This document shows, one piece after another, positions 1 through 9,342 of a DNA stretch of 42,061 bases; the first letter of the stretch is position 1, and each line of letters begins with the position of its first letter. Location of the stretch: contig CANRMX010000003.1 of assembly GCA_947631855.1 (NCBI GenBank), positions 74,728 to 116,788 on the forward strand, in the 5' to 3' direction. Source of the stretch: an uncultured Clostridia bacterium. GTDB taxonomy: Bacteria; Bacillota; Clostridia; Oscillospirales; Acutalibacteraceae. The position numbers and the translations under genes are program-made. A model generated the notes under the pieces. The model saw only the letters and a list, made by a program, of their open reading frames with translations, had not been told where the DNA came from and did no database searches.

Positions 1-1273
1 TGGTGTAGGGGAATTCGTCCATGCTGGGGATCACGGGCAGCAGCGCGCGCTCTGCCAGCGCCCCGTGGCCGATCTCCCGGCGGCCGGGGCCGCGGCTGGG
101 CTTGGTCTCGCCCACGGAATAGGAGGGCATGTTGTAGTGATGGAGGTACCGCTTGGTCTCCTCGTCGTCGATGCCGTCCAGCAGCTGATTATCCCGCACA
201 GAGCCCAGCGTGGCCACGGTGAGCACCTGGGTCTGCCCGCGGGTGAACATGCCGGAGCCGTGGGTGCGGGGCAGCAGGCCCACCTCCGCCGCCAGGGGCC
301 GCATATCGTCCATGCCGCGGCCGTCCACGCGCTTCTGCTCATCCAGCAGCCAGCGGCGCACCACATATTTCTGGGTCTGGTAGAGGCACTCGTCGATCTG
401 GGCCTCCTGCTCGGGATAGAGGGGATCGAACTGCTCGTGCACCTTGGCGTATACGGGCTTGAGCCGCTCGTCCCGGATGTTCTTGTCGTCGGTGTCCAGG
501 GCGGCGCGCACGTCCTCCTGGGCAAATTCCTTGATGGCCTCCAGCAGCTCGGGATCGGGCTTCAGCGACGGGAAGGTGAACTTCTCCTTGCCGATCTCTG
601 CCTGGATCCCCTTGATGAATTCCACGATCTTCTGGTTCTCGGCGTGGCCGGCCATGATGCCGTTGTACATATCCTCGTCGCTGACCTCGTTGGCGCCCGC
701 CTCGATCATGGCGATGCGCTCGTCGGTGGAGGCCACGGTGACGGCCATCTGGCTCACCTTGCGCTGCTCGGCGGTGGGATTGATGACGAATTCGCCGTCC
801 ACCAGCCCCACGGAGACGCCGGAAATGGGGCCGTCCCAGGGGATATCGGAAATGGACAGGGCGATGGAGGTGCCCACCAGGGCGGCGATCTCCGGGGAGC
901 AGTCGGGGTCCACGGACATCACGGTGCAGACGATGGCCACGTCGTTGCGCATATCCTTGGGGAACAGCGGGCGGATGGGCCGGTCGATCATACGGCAGGC
1001 CAGGGTGGCCTTTTCGCTGGGGCGTCCCTCCCGGCGGAGGAACGCGCCGGGGATCTTACCCACGGAATAGAGCTTTTCCTCAAAATCCACCGACAGGGGG
1101 AAGAAATCGATCCCATCCCGCGGCTTGGCGGAGGCGGTGGCCGCCACATGCACCACCGTTTCACCGTAACGGACCAGGCACTCGCCGTTTGCGAGCTGGG
1201 CCATCTTGCCGGTTTCGATCTTCAGCGGCCGGCCTGCGAAATCCGTCTCGTACACTTTGAACTTCTCAAACAT
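1..1273 (-). CDS. pnp: polyribonucleotide nucleotidyltransferase (PNPase), N-terminal part
   Basis: 3'-to-5' phosphorolytic exoribonuclease that degrades RNA to nucleoside diphosphates; cytoplasmic, often part of a degradosome. The minus-strand frame opens at ATG 1273 (MFEKFKVYETDF) after a GAAAGGAAAAG ribosome site and stays open to the left edge, giving about 424 of the usual ~700 residues. The first RNase PH-like domain (to about residue 210), the helical linker, and the start of the second RNase PH domain (RGQTQVLTVATLG, then GRREIGHGALAERAL) are visible. The KH and S1 domains lie outside the window. It is the last gene seen in the rpsO-pnp end of the operon, 105 bp behind rpsO; that gap holds a GCCGG-TGG-CCGGC hairpin, in the place where other bacteria process the rpsO-pnp transcript. 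Family call is certain; truncation is only the window edge. Confidence 0.97.
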   Translation of the reverse strand, partial: MFEKFKVYETDFAGRPLKIETGKMAQLANGECLVRYGETVVHVAATASAKPRDGIDFFPLSVDFEEKLYSVGKIPGAFLRREGRPSEKATLACRMIDRPIRPLFPKDMRNDVAIVCTVMSVDPDCSPEIAALVGTSIALSISDIPWDGPISGVSVGLVDGEFVINPTAEQRKVSQMAVTVASTDERIAMIEAGANEVSDEDMYNGIMAGHAENQKIVEFIKGIQAEIGKEKFTFPSLKPDPELLEAIKEFAQEDVRAALDTDDKNIRDERLKPVYAKVHEQFDPLYPEQEAQIDECLYQTQKYVVRRWLLDEQKRVDGRGMDDMRPLAAEVGLLPRTHGSGMFTRGQTQVLTVATLGSVRDNQLLDGIDDEETKRYLHHYNMPSYSVGETKPSRGPGRREIGHGALAERALLPVIPSMDEFPYT

Positions 1274-1378
1274 ACTCTACTTTTCCTTTCGTTGACTTGG
1301 GGGCGTTCAAAGACCCCTGCTATGACAAAGGCTGCGGCGCCGGCCACCGGCCCGCGACCACAGCGCTTTGATTTGCTC

Positions 1379-1642
1379 TTATTTGCGAAGTCCCAGATCC
1401 GCGACGATCTTGCGGTACCGCTCGATGTCGATCTTGGTCAGGTAATTGAGGAGGCTTCTCCGCTGGCCGACCATCTTCAGCAGGCCGCGCCGGGAATGAT
1501 GATCCTTCTTGTGGATGCGCAGGTGCTCGGTGAGATCGTTGATGCGCTTGGTGAGCACGGCGATCTGTACCTCGGGAGAGCCGGTATCGCCCTCATGGCG
1601 GGCATACTGCTGGATGATTGCGGTCTTTTCTTCTTTTGTCAT
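1379..1642 (-). CDS. rpsO: 30S ribosomal protein S15
   Basis: Primary 16S rRNA-binding protein of the small subunit platform. The 87-residue product, from ATG 1642 ([19 protein letters not shown]) to [11 protein letters not shown], has the family's exact length and the signature [14 protein letters not shown] plus [12 protein letters not shown]. An upstream in-frame extension to 1783 exists but has no S15 homology. ATG 1642 has an AAGGTG ribosome site at good spacing. It sits between ribF and pnp, the classical order. It has its own promoter (1740-1768), giving a leader of about 90 nt that ends in a GCGGC-GAAG-GCCGC hairpin just before the ribosome site. S15 represses its own translation in several bacteria through such leaders, so autoregulation here is an inference. 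Confidence 0.97.
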   Translation of the reverse strand: MTKEEKTAIIQQYARHEGDTGSPEVQIAVLTKRINDLTEHLRIHKKDHHSRRGLLKMVGQRRSLLNYLTKIDIERYRKIVADLGLRK

Positions 1643-1739
1643 AGGTTTCACCTTTTCCGCGGCCTTCGCCGCTTGATTATTTTCCCCCGATCCGCAGACA
1701 GGGTCGGTGTGTCCCGTATCCGAGGATGGGCGTTCCATT

Positions 1740-1768
1740 ATTTTAACACATCCCCCGCCGGTTGTAAA
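1740..1768 (-). promoter_or_regulatory. sigma-A promoter of rpsO-pnp
   Basis: Read on the minus strand, a -35 TTTACA (1763-1768) and a -10 TAAAAT (1740-1745) are separated by exactly 17 bp. Transcription should start near 1733, giving a ~90-nt leader before rpsO. This allows rpsO-pnp to be expressed separately from the upstream ribF/truB genes. Confidence 0.75.
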
Positions 1769-1795
1769 GGGGAAATTTCGCAAGGACCCAAATTC

Positions 1796-2698
1796 TCACG
1801 GCCCCAGCAGCTCCTGCTCCGGCCAGGTCGCAAGCGGATATCGCGCCGCCATCGCCCGGGCCTGTTCCGCGTTTTGCAGGATCTCCGCCCGCAGCGCGTC
1901 CAGCGAGGGGAATTTCCGCTCCGGCCGGATGAAGCCCAGCAGGAAGATGCGCACCCGTTTGCCGTAGAGGTCGCCGGAAAAGCCGGGCAGCCAGGTCTCG
2001 GCCAGCACCCGGTCGCTGCCCACCGTGGGCTTCACGCCGATGTTCGTCACCCCGTACCAGTCGCCCATGGGCGTGCGGCACCAGGCGGCGTACACGCCGA
2101 ATTTCGCCGCCGCCAGCGCCTTGGGGTACGCCTGGTTCAGGGTGGGCGTGCCCAGCCCCGTGCCCAGGTGGTTGCCGTGGATCACTTCTCCCGCAAACCC
2201 GAAGGGCCTGCCCAGCAGCCGGTTGGCGGTCTCCATGTCTCCCGCCTCCACCGCCTGCCGGATGCGGGTGGAGCTGATCTTCCCGGCGTCGTCCGTCACC
2301 GGCGGCGCCACCTGGAATTCCGCGCCTGCCGCTTTGCACAGGGCCTGGAGCAGCCCGGCGTCGCCCTCTGCGCTGCGGCCAAACCGGAAATCCTCCCCGC
2401 AGGCGAAGCGGCCCCCTTGCCACCGGCCCAGCAGGTAGTCCCGGAAAAAGGTCTCAGCGGGGATGTCCCGCACGTCCTCAAACCGCAGGGTGTACACTTC
2501 CCGGAAGCCCGCCCTGCGCAGCAGCGCCTCCCGATCCTCCCCCGTCAGCAGGGAAGGCTCGCCCGAGGGACTGGCGGCAAAGGTCAGCGCCGCGGGCAGA
2601 TATTCCCCGCAGTCCAGCGCCCGTTCCAGCACCGCCCGGTGGCCCCGGTGCAGCCCGTCAAAGGCCCCCAGCGCGATGGATCGTTTCTCTGAATTCAT
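1796..2698 (-). CDS. ribF: bifunctional riboflavin kinase / FAD synthetase
   Basis: Converts riboflavin to FMN and FMN to FAD using ATP. The 300 residues match the family length. The N-terminal nucleotidyltransferase domain shows GAFDGLHRGH (about residues 11-20, the HxGH-type adenylylation motif) and SSTRIRQAVEAGD at the end of that domain. The C-terminal riboflavin kinase domain begins at NRLLGRPFGFAGEVIHGN and carries the PTLN form of the kinase's PTxN motif, followed by FGVYAAW and VTNIGVKPTVG. The ATG at 2698 overlaps the truB stop by 4 bp (ATGA), so the two are translationally coupled. Position inside the nusA-pnp operon is typical for Firmicutes. Confidence 0.96.
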   Translation of the reverse strand: MNSEKRSIALGAFDGLHRGHRAVLERALDCGEYLPAALTFAASPSGEPSLLTGEDREALLRRAGFREVYTLRFEDVRDIPAETFFRDYLLGRWQGGRFACGEDFRFGRSAEGDAGLLQALCKAAGAEFQVAPPVTDDAGKISSTRIRQAVEAGDMETANRLLGRPFGFAGEVIHGNHLGTGLGTPTLNQAYPKALAAAKFGVYAAWCRTPMGDWYGVTNIGVKPTVGSDRVLAETWLPGFSGDLYGKRVRIFLLGFIRPERKFPSLDALRAEILQNAEQARAMAARYPLATWPEQELLGP

Positions 2699-3600
2699 GG
2701 CTCCGCCTCTTTGAACAGCTTGAGAAATTTGACCTGCCCCGCCGCCAGCTCCACCTGTCCCAGGCCCAGAAATTCTCCCTCCGGACTCTGGATCCGCAGC
2801 CGCTGGCCGTCGGCGGGCATATGGGGGAGATGGAGCCTTTCCAGCGCCAGCGACCCGCCGTTTTGGAACCGGGCGGCCTGGGCCGCGCTGACCCGCACCG
2901 GCGGGTGATCCGCAAACAGGCTCTCCGTGGGCCGCAGCCGGGCAGGAATGTCCTCCGGCCTTGCCCGCAGAGTTTCCAGCGGGCAGGCGTCCGCCTCCAT
3001 GAAGCCGCAGGCGGCGGTGCGCCGCAGGGCGGTCATGGCCCCCAGCGCGCCCATTTCCCCGGCAATATCTTCGATCAGCGTGCGGATGTACGTCCCCTTG
3101 GAGCAGCGCACCAGCAGTGCCCCGGCCCGGGCCGCTTCGTCATAGTGCGCAAGCTCCAGCCGGAAGATCCGCACCTTCCGGGGCTTGCGCGGCACTTCCA
3201 CCCCTTGCCGGGCGTATTCGTAGAGCCGCTTGCCCCCTATGGAAACCGCCGAGACCATGGGCGGCATCTGGTCGATCTCCCCCCGGAATTTGTCCAGCGC
3301 CGCCTCCAGCTGCGCCCGGGAGACGGGCACGTCCCGCTCCTCCAGCACCCGGCCGGTGGAATCCCCCGTATCGAACCGCTTGCCCAGGGTGAACTCCGCC
3401 CGGTATGCCTTGTCGGTGTCGGGCAGCAGGTCTGCCGCCTTGGCCGCCTTGCCCAGCAGCATGGGCAGCACGCCGGTGGCCATGGGGTCCAGCGTCCCGG
3501 TGTGGCCGATCTTCCGCTCCCCGGTGAGCTTTCGCAGCACCGCCACCGCGTCGAAGGAGGTGAATCCTGCGGGCTTGTCCAGCACCAGCACCCCGTTCAC
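2695..3600 (-). CDS. truB: tRNA pseudouridine(55) synthase
   Basis: Isomerises U55 in the T-loop of nearly all tRNAs. The 301-residue protein opens MNGVLVLDKPAGFTSFDAV and has the catalytic motif GHTGTLDPMATGVL with the nucleophile Asp38. Later motifs include KGTYIRTLIEDIAG, which lines the active site, and a C-terminal PUA-like domain from about residue 225. Translation starts at GTG 3600, overlapping the nrnA stop by 4 bp (GTGA), with a GGAGG site inside the end of nrnA. It overlaps ribF downstream in the same way. Confidence 0.97.
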   Translation of the reverse strand: MNGVLVLDKPAGFTSFDAVAVLRKLTGERKIGHTGTLDPMATGVLPMLLGKAAKAADLLPDTDKAYRAEFTLGKRFDTGDSTGRVLEERDVPVSRAQLEAALDKFRGEIDQMPPMVSAVSIGGKRLYEYARQGVEVPRKPRKVRIFRLELAHYDEAARAGALLVRCSKGTYIRTLIEDIAGEMGALGAMTALRRTAACGFMEADACPLETLRARPEDIPARLRPTESLFADHPPVRVSAAQAARFQNGGSLALERLHLPHMPADGQRLRIQSPEGEFLGLGQVELAAGQVKFLKLFKEAEP

Positions 3601-4553
3601 AGGCCCAGCGCCTCCAGATAGGCCGCGCAGGCCGCTTTCAGTTTCCGGGCGGCCCCTTCCATCGTGTCATCTGGGAAGGAGCACCCCGCCGCGCCGGTGT
3701 GACCGCCGCCGCCGAACTGCCCGCAGAGGGCCGCCGCATCCGCCGGAGGATTGGCCCGCACGGAGGCATGTATCTCCCCGTCGGCCTTTTCCTTCACGGT
3801 GACGCCCAGCACCACCCCTTCCACCTGCCGCGGGAAGGAGGCCACGCCCTCCAGGTCGCTGTCCTGTGCGCCGGTCTCCTGCCGGATCCTGGCCGGCACC
3901 TGCACCATGGCGGCCTTCCCGTCGCAGAAGATTTCCATGGTCTCCAGCACCATGCGCTCGGCCTCGGCCTGGGCCCGACTCTTGGTCTCAAAGAGCCTGC
4001 GGGCCAGTTCGTCGGCGGGCGCGCCCAATTCCATCAGCTCCGCCGCGATGCGGTGGGTGCGTGGGGTCACATTGGAATAGCGGAAGCAGCCGGTGTCGGT
4101 GATGATCCCGGTAAAGAGGCACCGGGCGATATCCGGGGTGATGGCCGCCCCCATCGCTTTGAGCAGCTGATAGATCAGCTCGCAGGTGGCGGCGGAATCC
4201 GGCTCGTTCCAGCAGCGGGGCGAAAAGGGCACATGGGTGCCGTGGTGGTCGATTGCCAGCTCCACCCGCTGCCCGTATGGGGCCTCCAAATCGCCCAGCA
4301 GCTTTGCGTCCGCCACGTCCACGGAAACGATATGGGCCGGGGCGTCCGACAAATCCTCCAGGCCCTCAAACAGATAGGCGTATTTCGCCGGCACCGGGTC
4401 CCCGCAGGCAAAGGACGCCCGCTTGCCCATGGCCCGCAGCCCGCGCACCAGCGCCGCCGCAGAGCCCAAAGTGTCCCCATCCGGGGAGGCGTGGCAGAGG
4501 ATCAGCAGATCGTCCCAGCTTTGCAGCAGGACGCAAGTTTCTTCACAGTTCAT
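3597..4553 (-). CDS. nrnA: DHH-family bifunctional oligoribonuclease / pAp phosphatase, NrnA type
   Basis: Manganese-dependent phosphoesterase expected to degrade short oligoribonucleotides and to dephosphorylate pAp. Motifs in order: HASPDGDTLGS (motif I, about residues 21-31), the SVDVADAKLL aspartate (motif II), AIDHHGTH (the DHH triad, motif III), and the C-terminal DHHA1 domain with GQFGGGGHTGAAG. The 318-residue length is typical. A TTG six codons upstream (4571) is possible, but the ATG at 4553 has a GAAGAGG site at proper spacing. In Firmicutes this gene commonly follows rbfA and precedes truB, as here. Other DHH enzymes such as c-di-AMP phosphodiesterases are longer and membrane-bound, which this one is not. 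Confidence 0.9.
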   Translation of the reverse strand: MNCEETCVLLQSWDDLLILCHASPDGDTLGSAAALVRGLRAMGKRASFACGDPVPAKYAYLFEGLEDLSDAPAHIVSVDVADAKLLGDLEAPYGQRVELAIDHHGTHVPFSPRCWNEPDSAATCELIYQLLKAMGAAITPDIARCLFTGIITDTGCFRYSNVTPRTHRIAAELMELGAPADELARRLFETKSRAQAEAERMVLETMEIFCDGKAAMVQVPARIRQETGAQDSDLEGVASFPRQVEGVVLGVTVKEKADGEIHASVRANPPADAAALCGQFGGGGHTGAAGCSFPDDTMEGAARKLKAACAAYLEALGL

Positions 4554-4595
4554 GGTACCTCTTCTTTCCAAGGGGGTTTTCGTTGGCCGCGGCGC

Positions 4596-4970
4596 TTATT
4601 CCTCCGGCTCGCCATCGGTCTGGGGCGGCAGGTCCAGATCATCGATGAGCCTGGAGATATGCGCCCCGTACTCGATGGAATCCGTGGGCTTGAAAATCAG
4701 CTCCGGCACATGGCGCAGATCGAGCCGCCGGCCCGCCTCCCGGCGGATGAATCCCGCCGCTGACTTCAGCCCCTGCACCGCCGTCTTGATCCGTTCCATC
4801 CCTTCCACCGTGCTGACGTACACCGTGCAGTAGGAGAGGTCGTTGGTGACCTCCACCCGCACGATGCTCAGCATGCACCCCGTCACCCTGGGGTCCTTGA
4901 TCTCCCGCAGGATGGCCGTCAGTTCCCGGTGCATGTCCTCGGTGACCCGGGCAATTTTATAGCTGGGCAT
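4596..4970 (-). CDS. rbfA: 30S ribosome-binding factor A
   Basis: Small KH-type factor that assists late 16S rRNA processing and 30S maturation. From ATG 4970 (MPSYKIARVTEDMHRELT) it gives 124 residues, with IKDPRVTGCMLSIVRVEVTNDLSYCTVYVS as the conserved core and RRLDLRHVPELIF near the end. The start was moved 36 bp inside the longest frame because 4970 is preceded by a perfect AAAGGAG with 8-nt spacing and matches the family N-terminus. The tail (about 20 residues) is acidic. It lies 81 bp behind infB, and that gap contains a strong hairpin. Confidence 0.96.
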   Translation of the reverse strand: MPSYKIARVTEDMHRELTAILREIKDPRVTGCMLSIVRVEVTNDLSYCTVYVSTVEGMERIKTAVQGLKSAAGFIRREAGRRLDLRHVPELIFKPTDSIEYGAHISRLIDDLDLPPQTDGEPEE

Positions 4971-5016
4971 TGTTCTCGCTCCTTTCGCAAGCTGCGGTCT
5001 TTTCACAGCGAAAGGC

Positions 5017-5036
5017 CGGGCCCGCTTTCGGGCCCG
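5017..5036 (-). other. GC-rich hairpin between infB and rbfA
   Basis: Two copies of CGGGCCCG flank a 4-nt loop (CTTT on plus, AAAG on minus), forming an 8-bp stem 15 nt after the infB stop. It is followed on the minus strand only by GCCTTTC, so it is at best a weak terminator. It could act as an attenuator or RNA-processing site that lowers the expression of rbfA and later genes. Confidence 0.5.
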
Positions 5037-5051
5037 AACCTTTTTCCGGGA

Positions 5052-7538
5052 TCAGTCCCGGTATTCCTCCATCATATAGGCTTCCAGAATATCGCCCTGC
5101 TTGATGTCGCTGAATTTCTCCAGCATGATGCCGCAGTCATAGCCGTCGGCCACTTCCCGCACGTCGTCCTTGAACCGCCGCAGGGAGGCCACCTTGTCGT
5201 CGGCGATGATGATGCCGTCCCGCACCAGCCGCACCAGTGCGCTGCGGGTGATCTTCCCCGCCGTCACGTGGCCGCCGATGACCATGCCCACGTTGGAGAT
5301 CTTGTAGGTCTCCCGGCACTCTGCCCGGCCCAGGAAGACCTCCCGGTACTTGGGGGCCAGCATGCCCTTCATGGCGCTTTCGATCTCCTCGATGCAGTCG
5401 TAGATGATCCGGTACAGTCGCATATCCACGCCGTCCCGCTTGGCGTTTTCCTCCGCTACCGGGTCGGGCCGCACGTTGAATCCCACGATGATGGCGTTGC
5501 TGGCGTTGGCCAGCATCACGTCGCTTTCGTTCACCGCGCCCACGGCCCCGTGGATGATATTCACCCGCACCTCCTCGTTGGAGAGCTTCTCCAGCGACTG
5601 GCGCACGGCCTCCACCGAGCCCTGCACATCGGCCTTGACGATGATCTTCAGCTCCTTCATCTCGCCCTCGCGCATCTGCTCGAACAGGTTATCCAGCGTG
5701 ACCTTGGTCTGGGCGCGGAAGGTCTCCTCCTTCTGCTCGCCCTTGCGCTGCTCCACCAGCTCCCTGGCCAGCCGCTCGTCGGAGACGGCGTTGAAGGTGT
5801 CGCCGCCGGTGGGCACGTCGCCCAGGCCGGTGATCTCCACCGGCACCGAAGGCCCGGCAGATTTCACTCTCCGCCCGCGTTCATCCATCATGGACCGCAC
5901 CCGGCCCACGGCAGTGCCTGCCACCACGATATCCCCCAGATTCAGGGTACCGTTTTCCACCAGCACCGTGGCGATGGGCCCCATGCCCTTGTCCAGCCGC
6001 GCCTCGATCACGGTGCCCCTAGCCGCCCGGTCGGGGTTGGCCTTGAGCTCCATCATGTCGGCGGTGAGGACGATCATCTCCAGCAGGTCGTCGATGCCCT
6101 CTTTCGTCACGGCGGAGACCGGCACGCAGGGGGTGTCGCCGCCCCATTCCTCGGGCACCAGATTGTATTCGGTGAGCTGTTCCTTCACCCGTTCCGGGTT
6201 GGCCCCGGGCTTGTCGATCTTGTTGATGGCCACGATGATGGACACCCCTGCCGCCTTGGCGTGGTTGATGGCCTCGATGGTCTGGGGCATGATGCCGTCG
6301 TCGGCCGCCACCACCAGCACCGCGATATCGGTGACCTGTGCGCCGCGGGCGCGCATGGTGGTGAACGCCGCATGGCCGGGGGTATCCAGGAAGGTGATCT
6401 CCCGGTCGCCCGTCTTGACCCGGTACGCGCCGATATGCTGGGTGATGCCGCCGGCCTCGCCCTCGGTGACGTTGGTGTGCCGGATCACGTCCAGGATGGA
6501 GGTCTTGCCGTGGTCCACGTGGCCCATGACCACCACCACCGGCGCGCGGGCGGTCAGGTTGGCCTCGTCGTCCTCGCTGTCGTCGATGATCTGTTCCTCG
6601 ATGGTGACCACCACTTCTTTTTCCACCTTGGCGTGGAATTCGTCCGCCACCAGCGAAGCGGTGTCGAAATCGATGGTGTCGTTGATGGCCGCGAACACGC
6701 CCATGCTCATCAGCTTTTTGATGACTTCCGGTGCGGAGACCTTCAGCCGCAGGGCGAATTCTCCCACGGTGATCTCGTCCGGCACCTCGATGGTGATGTG
6801 CTTCGCCTTGCGCTCCTGGGCGATGCGCTGCAGGCGCTGGGCCTCGGTCTCCCGCTTGCCTCTGCGCTGCTGGCCTCTGCGCTGCTGGTTCCGGTTGGTG
6901 AACTTCTGCTTGGTCACCACGTTGTCGGTACGCACCTTCTGGTCGGCCAGCCGGTCATATTTCTCGTTGTACCGGTCGATATTCACATTGGACGCCCGGG
7001 TATCCACCACCCTGCGCACCGCCGGCTTATGCTCACCGCCCTGAGGGCGATCACTTGGCTTGACCGCAGCTGGGTTCTTTTCGCCCTGCTTGCTCCCGGC
7101 CTGAGGCCGATCACTTGGCTTGACCGCAGCTGTGCTCTTTTCGCCCGTCTTGCTCCCGGCGCCCTGAGGGCGTTCACTTGGCTTACCGCCAGTTTGTGCT
7201 TTGTCGCCCGCCTTGCTCCCGGCCTGGGGCCGTTCGCCTGGCTTGCCGCCGGCCTGTGCTTGTTCCTCCTGGCTCTCGACGGCCACGGGCGTTTCTTCTG
7301 CCTCCGGCTCCTCCAGGACGATCTCCTCTTTGGTCTGCCGCTGGGCAAAATATTCCGTCAGGCTCTCCATGTTTCGGGTCTGGGTGAACACGTCGAAGAT
7401 CACGTCCAGCTCCGCTTCGTTGAGCACCGTCATGTATTTTTTCGGCTCCGTAAAATACTTCGCCAGCAGATCGATGACCTCCTTGTTGGAAATGCCCAGA
7501 TCCTTCGCCACTTCCCGTACCCGGTATTTAATCATCAT
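5052..7538 (-). CDS. infB: translation initiation factor IF-2
   Basis: GTPase that brings initiator fMet-tRNA to the 30S subunit and promotes subunit joining. Order of domains: IF2-N (residues 1-50, [21 protein letters not shown]), a linker with a tandem repeat array (about residues 95-168), a basic stretch ([15 protein letters not shown]), a second IF2-N module, then the G domain with GHVDHGKT (339-346), DTPGHAAF and NKID. Domains II, III and the C-terminal fMet-tRNA-binding domain follow, ending MMEEYRD. ATG 7538 is preceded by AAGGAGGAG; ATG 7535 is an equal alternative. The start overlaps the end of ylxQ by 11 bp. The linker repeats are the odd part: units of 20-21 residues built around KPSDRPQ and GSKxGEK, related to repeats in the GldG-like protein at 12.5-14.3 kb. 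Confidence 0.97.
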   Translation of the reverse strand: MMIKYRVREVAKDLGISNKEVIDLLAKYFTEPKKYMTVLNEAELDVIFDVFTQTRNMESLTEYFAQRQTKEEIVLEEPEAEETPVAVESQEEQAQAGGKPGERPQAGSKAGDKAQTGGKPSERPQGAGSKTGEKSTAAVKPSDRPQAGSKQGEKNPAAVKPSDRPQGGEHKPAVRRVVDTRASNVNIDRYNEKYDRLADQKVRTDNVVTKQKFTNRNQQRRGQQRRGKRETEAQRLQRIAQERKAKHITIEVPDEITVGEFALRLKVSAPEVIKKLMSMGVFAAINDTIDFDTASLVADEFHAKVEKEVVVTIEEQIIDDSEDDEANLTARAPVVVVMGHVDHGKTSILDVIRHTNVTEGEAGGITQHIGAYRVKTGDREITFLDTPGHAAFTTMRARGAQVTDIAVLVVAADDGIMPQTIEAINHAKAAGVSIIVAINKIDKPGANPERVKEQLTEYNLVPEEWGGDTPCVPVSAVTKEGIDDLLEMIVLTADMMELKANPDRAARGTVIEARLDKGMGPIATVLVENGTLNLGDIVVAGTAVGRVRSMMDERGRRVKSAGPSVPVEITGLGDVPTGGDTFNAVSDERLARELVEQRKGEQKEETFRAQTKVTLDNLFEQMREGEMKELKIIVKADVQGSVEAVRQSLEKLSNEEVRVNIIHGAVGAVNESDVMLANASNAIIVGFNVRPDPVAEENAKRDGVDMRLYRIIYDCIEEIESAMKGMLAPKYREVFLGRAECRETYKISNVGMVIGGHVTAGKITRSALVRLVRDGIIIADDKVASLRRFKDDVREVADGYDCGIMLEKFSDIKQGDILEAYMMEEYRD
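7035..7256 (-). repeat. in-frame tandem repeat in the IF-2 linker (4 units of 60-63 bp)
   Basis: The plus strand shows four consecutive units, each with a TCACTTGGCTT-type core (7051, 7111, 7174, and degenerate at 7234), spaced 60, 63 and 60 bp, so the reading frame is kept. Each unit contains a short palindrome with variable but self-matching arms (GCCCTGAGGGC, GGCCTGAGGCC) and a TTTTCGCCCxxCTTGCTCCC segment. At protein level the unit is roughly [20 protein letters not shown]. The same unit type recurs at 14005-14208 in an unrelated gene. Confidence 0.85.
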
Positions 7539-7866
7539 CTCTTGCTTCTCCTCCTTGCTCTCGTTCCGTGGGCCCCGCCGCCGTGATCGCCTTTGCAAAA
7601 CCCTCGTCCAATACGCTTACCACGCCTGTCTTTATGCCGCAAGCCCGGCTGATCTCTGCCTGTGTCCGGGTGAGCCTGATCACCGGCGTCCCGGCCCGTT
7701 CCCCTTCAAATGTCAAATTCTTCCAGGTCTTCTCCGATATATCCCCGGCCGCCGCCAGCAGCCTTGCGCTGCCGTTTCTGGCCGCGGCCTTTGCCGCCTC
7801 GAATCCGATGGCCAGCTTGCCCGCCCGGCGGGCCAGCCCCAGCAGGGACAGGACCTTATCCTGCAT
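7528..7866 (-). CDS. ylxQ: L7Ae/L30e-like RNA-binding protein, YlxQ
   Basis: Small kink-turn RNA-binding protein of the L7Ae family, found with ribosomes or RNase P-type RNAs; its exact role in bacteria is not settled. From ATG 7866 ([21 protein letters not shown]) it has 112 residues. Visible family features are [11 protein letters not shown], an [20 protein letters not shown] stretch and the C-terminal [14 protein letters not shown]. It overlaps ylxR upstream and infB downstream by 11 bp each, so the three are tightly coupled. A longer version from 7896 is possible but overlaps ylxR more. Confidence 0.9.
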   Translation of the reverse strand: MQDKVLSLLGLARRAGKLAIGFEAAKAAARNGSARLLAAAGDISEKTWKNLTFEGERAGTPVIRLTRTQAEISRACGIKTGVVSVLDEGFAKAITAAGPTEREQGGEARDDD

Positions 7867-8158
7867 CCTTCCCCATCTCCTCTTCCAGCCGCGCATACAC
7901 CTCGTCGGGGATCTTGCAGGCGAAAGCGCGTTCCAGCCGCCGGGATTTCCGCGCCGCCCGGAGGCAGTCGGGGTCCTTGCACAGATATGCTCCCCGGCCC
8001 GGCTTTTTGCCGGTGAAGTCCAAACTGATCTCCTGGGGCAGGGGATTTCCCGCTTCGTCCGTTTTTTCCGGGCTGCGCACCACCCGCACCAGTTCTTTTT
8101 TCGGCTTCATCTCGCCGCACCCCGTGCACATCCGCATGGGGACTTTCCTTGGCCGCAT
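7856..8158 (-). CDS. ylxR: YlxR/RnpM family nucleic-acid-binding protein (DUF448)
   Basis: Small basic protein. In B. subtilis the family member (RnpM) is reported to bind and modulate RNase P RNA. The 100 residues begin MRPRKVPMRMCTGCGEMKPKKELVRVVR, showing the CxxC pair and the conserved basic surface. The GRGAYLC motif and CLRAARKSRRLERAF follow, the classic YlxR core. ATG 8158 has AAGGAGG at 8-nt spacing. It lies between nusA and ylxQ as in most Firmicutes. Confidence 0.93.
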   Translation of the reverse strand: MRPRKVPMRMCTGCGEMKPKKELVRVVRSPEKTDEAGNPLPQEISLDFTGKKPGRGAYLCKDPDCLRAARKSRRLERAFACKIPDEVYARLEEEMGKDAG

Positions 8159-8194
8159 TCCCTTCGCCTCCTTCGCGCCCTTGGCAAATTCCGC

Positions 8195-9277
8195 TCAGTC
8201 CTCGCCGTAGAATCCGCTTTCCGGCTTGATGTCGATCTTCCACCCGGTCAGCCGCGCCGCCAGCCGCACGTTCTGGCCCTTGTTGCCGATGGCCAGGGAA
8301 AGCTGATTGTCCGGCACCGTCACCTTGCAGGCCCGGGAGCCGTCCTCGGCGGGCTCCACGTTGAGCACCTTGGCGGGCGACAGCGCCGCCGCGATAAACG
8401 CCTTGGGGTCCTCGTTGTATTCGATGATGTCGATCTTTTCGCCGCCCAGCTCCGCCACGATCTCGGACACGCGCACGCCCCGGGTGCCGATGCACGCGCC
8501 CACGGCGTCCACGTCGGGGTTGTGGCTCAGCACCGCCATCTTGGTGCGGGAGCCCGCCTCCCGGGACACGCCTTTGATCTCCACGGTGCCGTCGTAGATT
8601 TCGGGCACCTCCGTTTCAAACATCCGCTTCACCAGATCGGGATGGGTGCGGGAAATAATGGCCTTGGGGCCCTTCTCGGTCTCCCGCACGTCCACCACGT
8701 ACACCTTGATGTAATCGCCCTCCCGGACGTTTTCACCGCCCACCTGCTCCACCTTGGGCAGGATCGCTTCCGCCTTGCCGATGCGCAGGGACAGCGCCCC
8801 GGTCTGGGGGTCCACCCGCTCCACCAGCGCGCTCACCAGCTCCTGGTGCTTGCTCTGGAATTCCTGCAGCATCTGGCCGCGCTCGCTGTCCCGGATGCCC
8901 TGCCGGATGATGTTCCGAGCGGTCTGGGCCGCCACCCGGCCAAACTGCTTGGTGTCCAGGGCGATGCCCACGAAACCGCCCACCTCGGCCATGGGGTCCA
9001 GCTGTTTGGCGCGCTCTAAAAGGATCTCCCGGTTGGGATTCTCCACTTCCTCCACCACTTCCTTCTGGAGGTACACGTCGAACTTGCCGGTGGCCGCGTC
9101 CACATCGATGGCCACTTCCTCGTTGCCATAGCTGTTCTTGCAGGCGGTGGAGATGGCCTTCTTGATCTTATCCAGCATGAATTCCACCGGGATGCCCTTT
9201 TCCTTTTCCAGCAGGACAAGCGCCTGGAACAGTTCTTCGTTGCCGACCTTTTCAGGTTCTTTCTTTTTCGATGCCAT
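8195..9277 (-). CDS. nusA: transcription termination/antitermination factor NusA
   Basis: RNA polymerase-binding factor that modulates pausing, termination and antitermination. The 360 residues are the standard length for Firmicutes NusA without extra C-terminal acidic repeats. Domains: N-terminal RNAP-binding domain (1 to about 130), S1 (about 135-200, VERVDPQTGALSLRIGKAEAILPK), KH1 with GACIGTRGVRVSEIVAELGG, and KH2 with LAIGKG-like LAIGNKGQNVRLAARLTGWKIDI. The ATG at 9277 follows GAGGGAGAGG. Second gene of the operon, 65 bp after rimP. Confidence 0.97.
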   Translation of the reverse strand: MASKKKEPEKVGNEELFQALVLLEKEKGIPVEFMLDKIKKAISTACKNSYGNEEVAIDVDAATGKFDVYLQKEVVEEVENPNREILLERAKQLDPMAEVGGFVGIALDTKQFGRVAAQTARNIIRQGIRDSERGQMLQEFQSKHQELVSALVERVDPQTGALSLRIGKAEAILPKVEQVGGENVREGDYIKVYVVDVRETEKGPKAIISRTHPDLVKRMFETEVPEIYDGTVEIKGVSREAGSRTKMAVLSHNPDVDAVGACIGTRGVRVSEIVAELGGEKIDIIEYNEDPKAFIAAALSPAKVLNVEPAEDGSRACKVTVPDNQLSLAIGNKGQNVRLAARLTGWKIDIKPESGFYGED

Positions 9278-9342
9278 AGTCCTCTCCCTCTTTAGAATGG
9301 TTTACTCCGTTGACGGCGCCGGGATTTTTTTGCGCCGCTCTG

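Noticed and set aside
65-2692. An 875-codon plus-strand frame across pnp, rpsO and ribF
   Set aside because: Mirror of three well-supported minus-strand genes; no family motifs or ribosome site.
4929-7586. An 885-codon plus-strand frame opposite infB
   Set aside because: Antisense to IF-2; its His-rich sequence comes from the reversed codons of the conserved gene, and the apparent internal repeats are only the reverse of the linker repeats.
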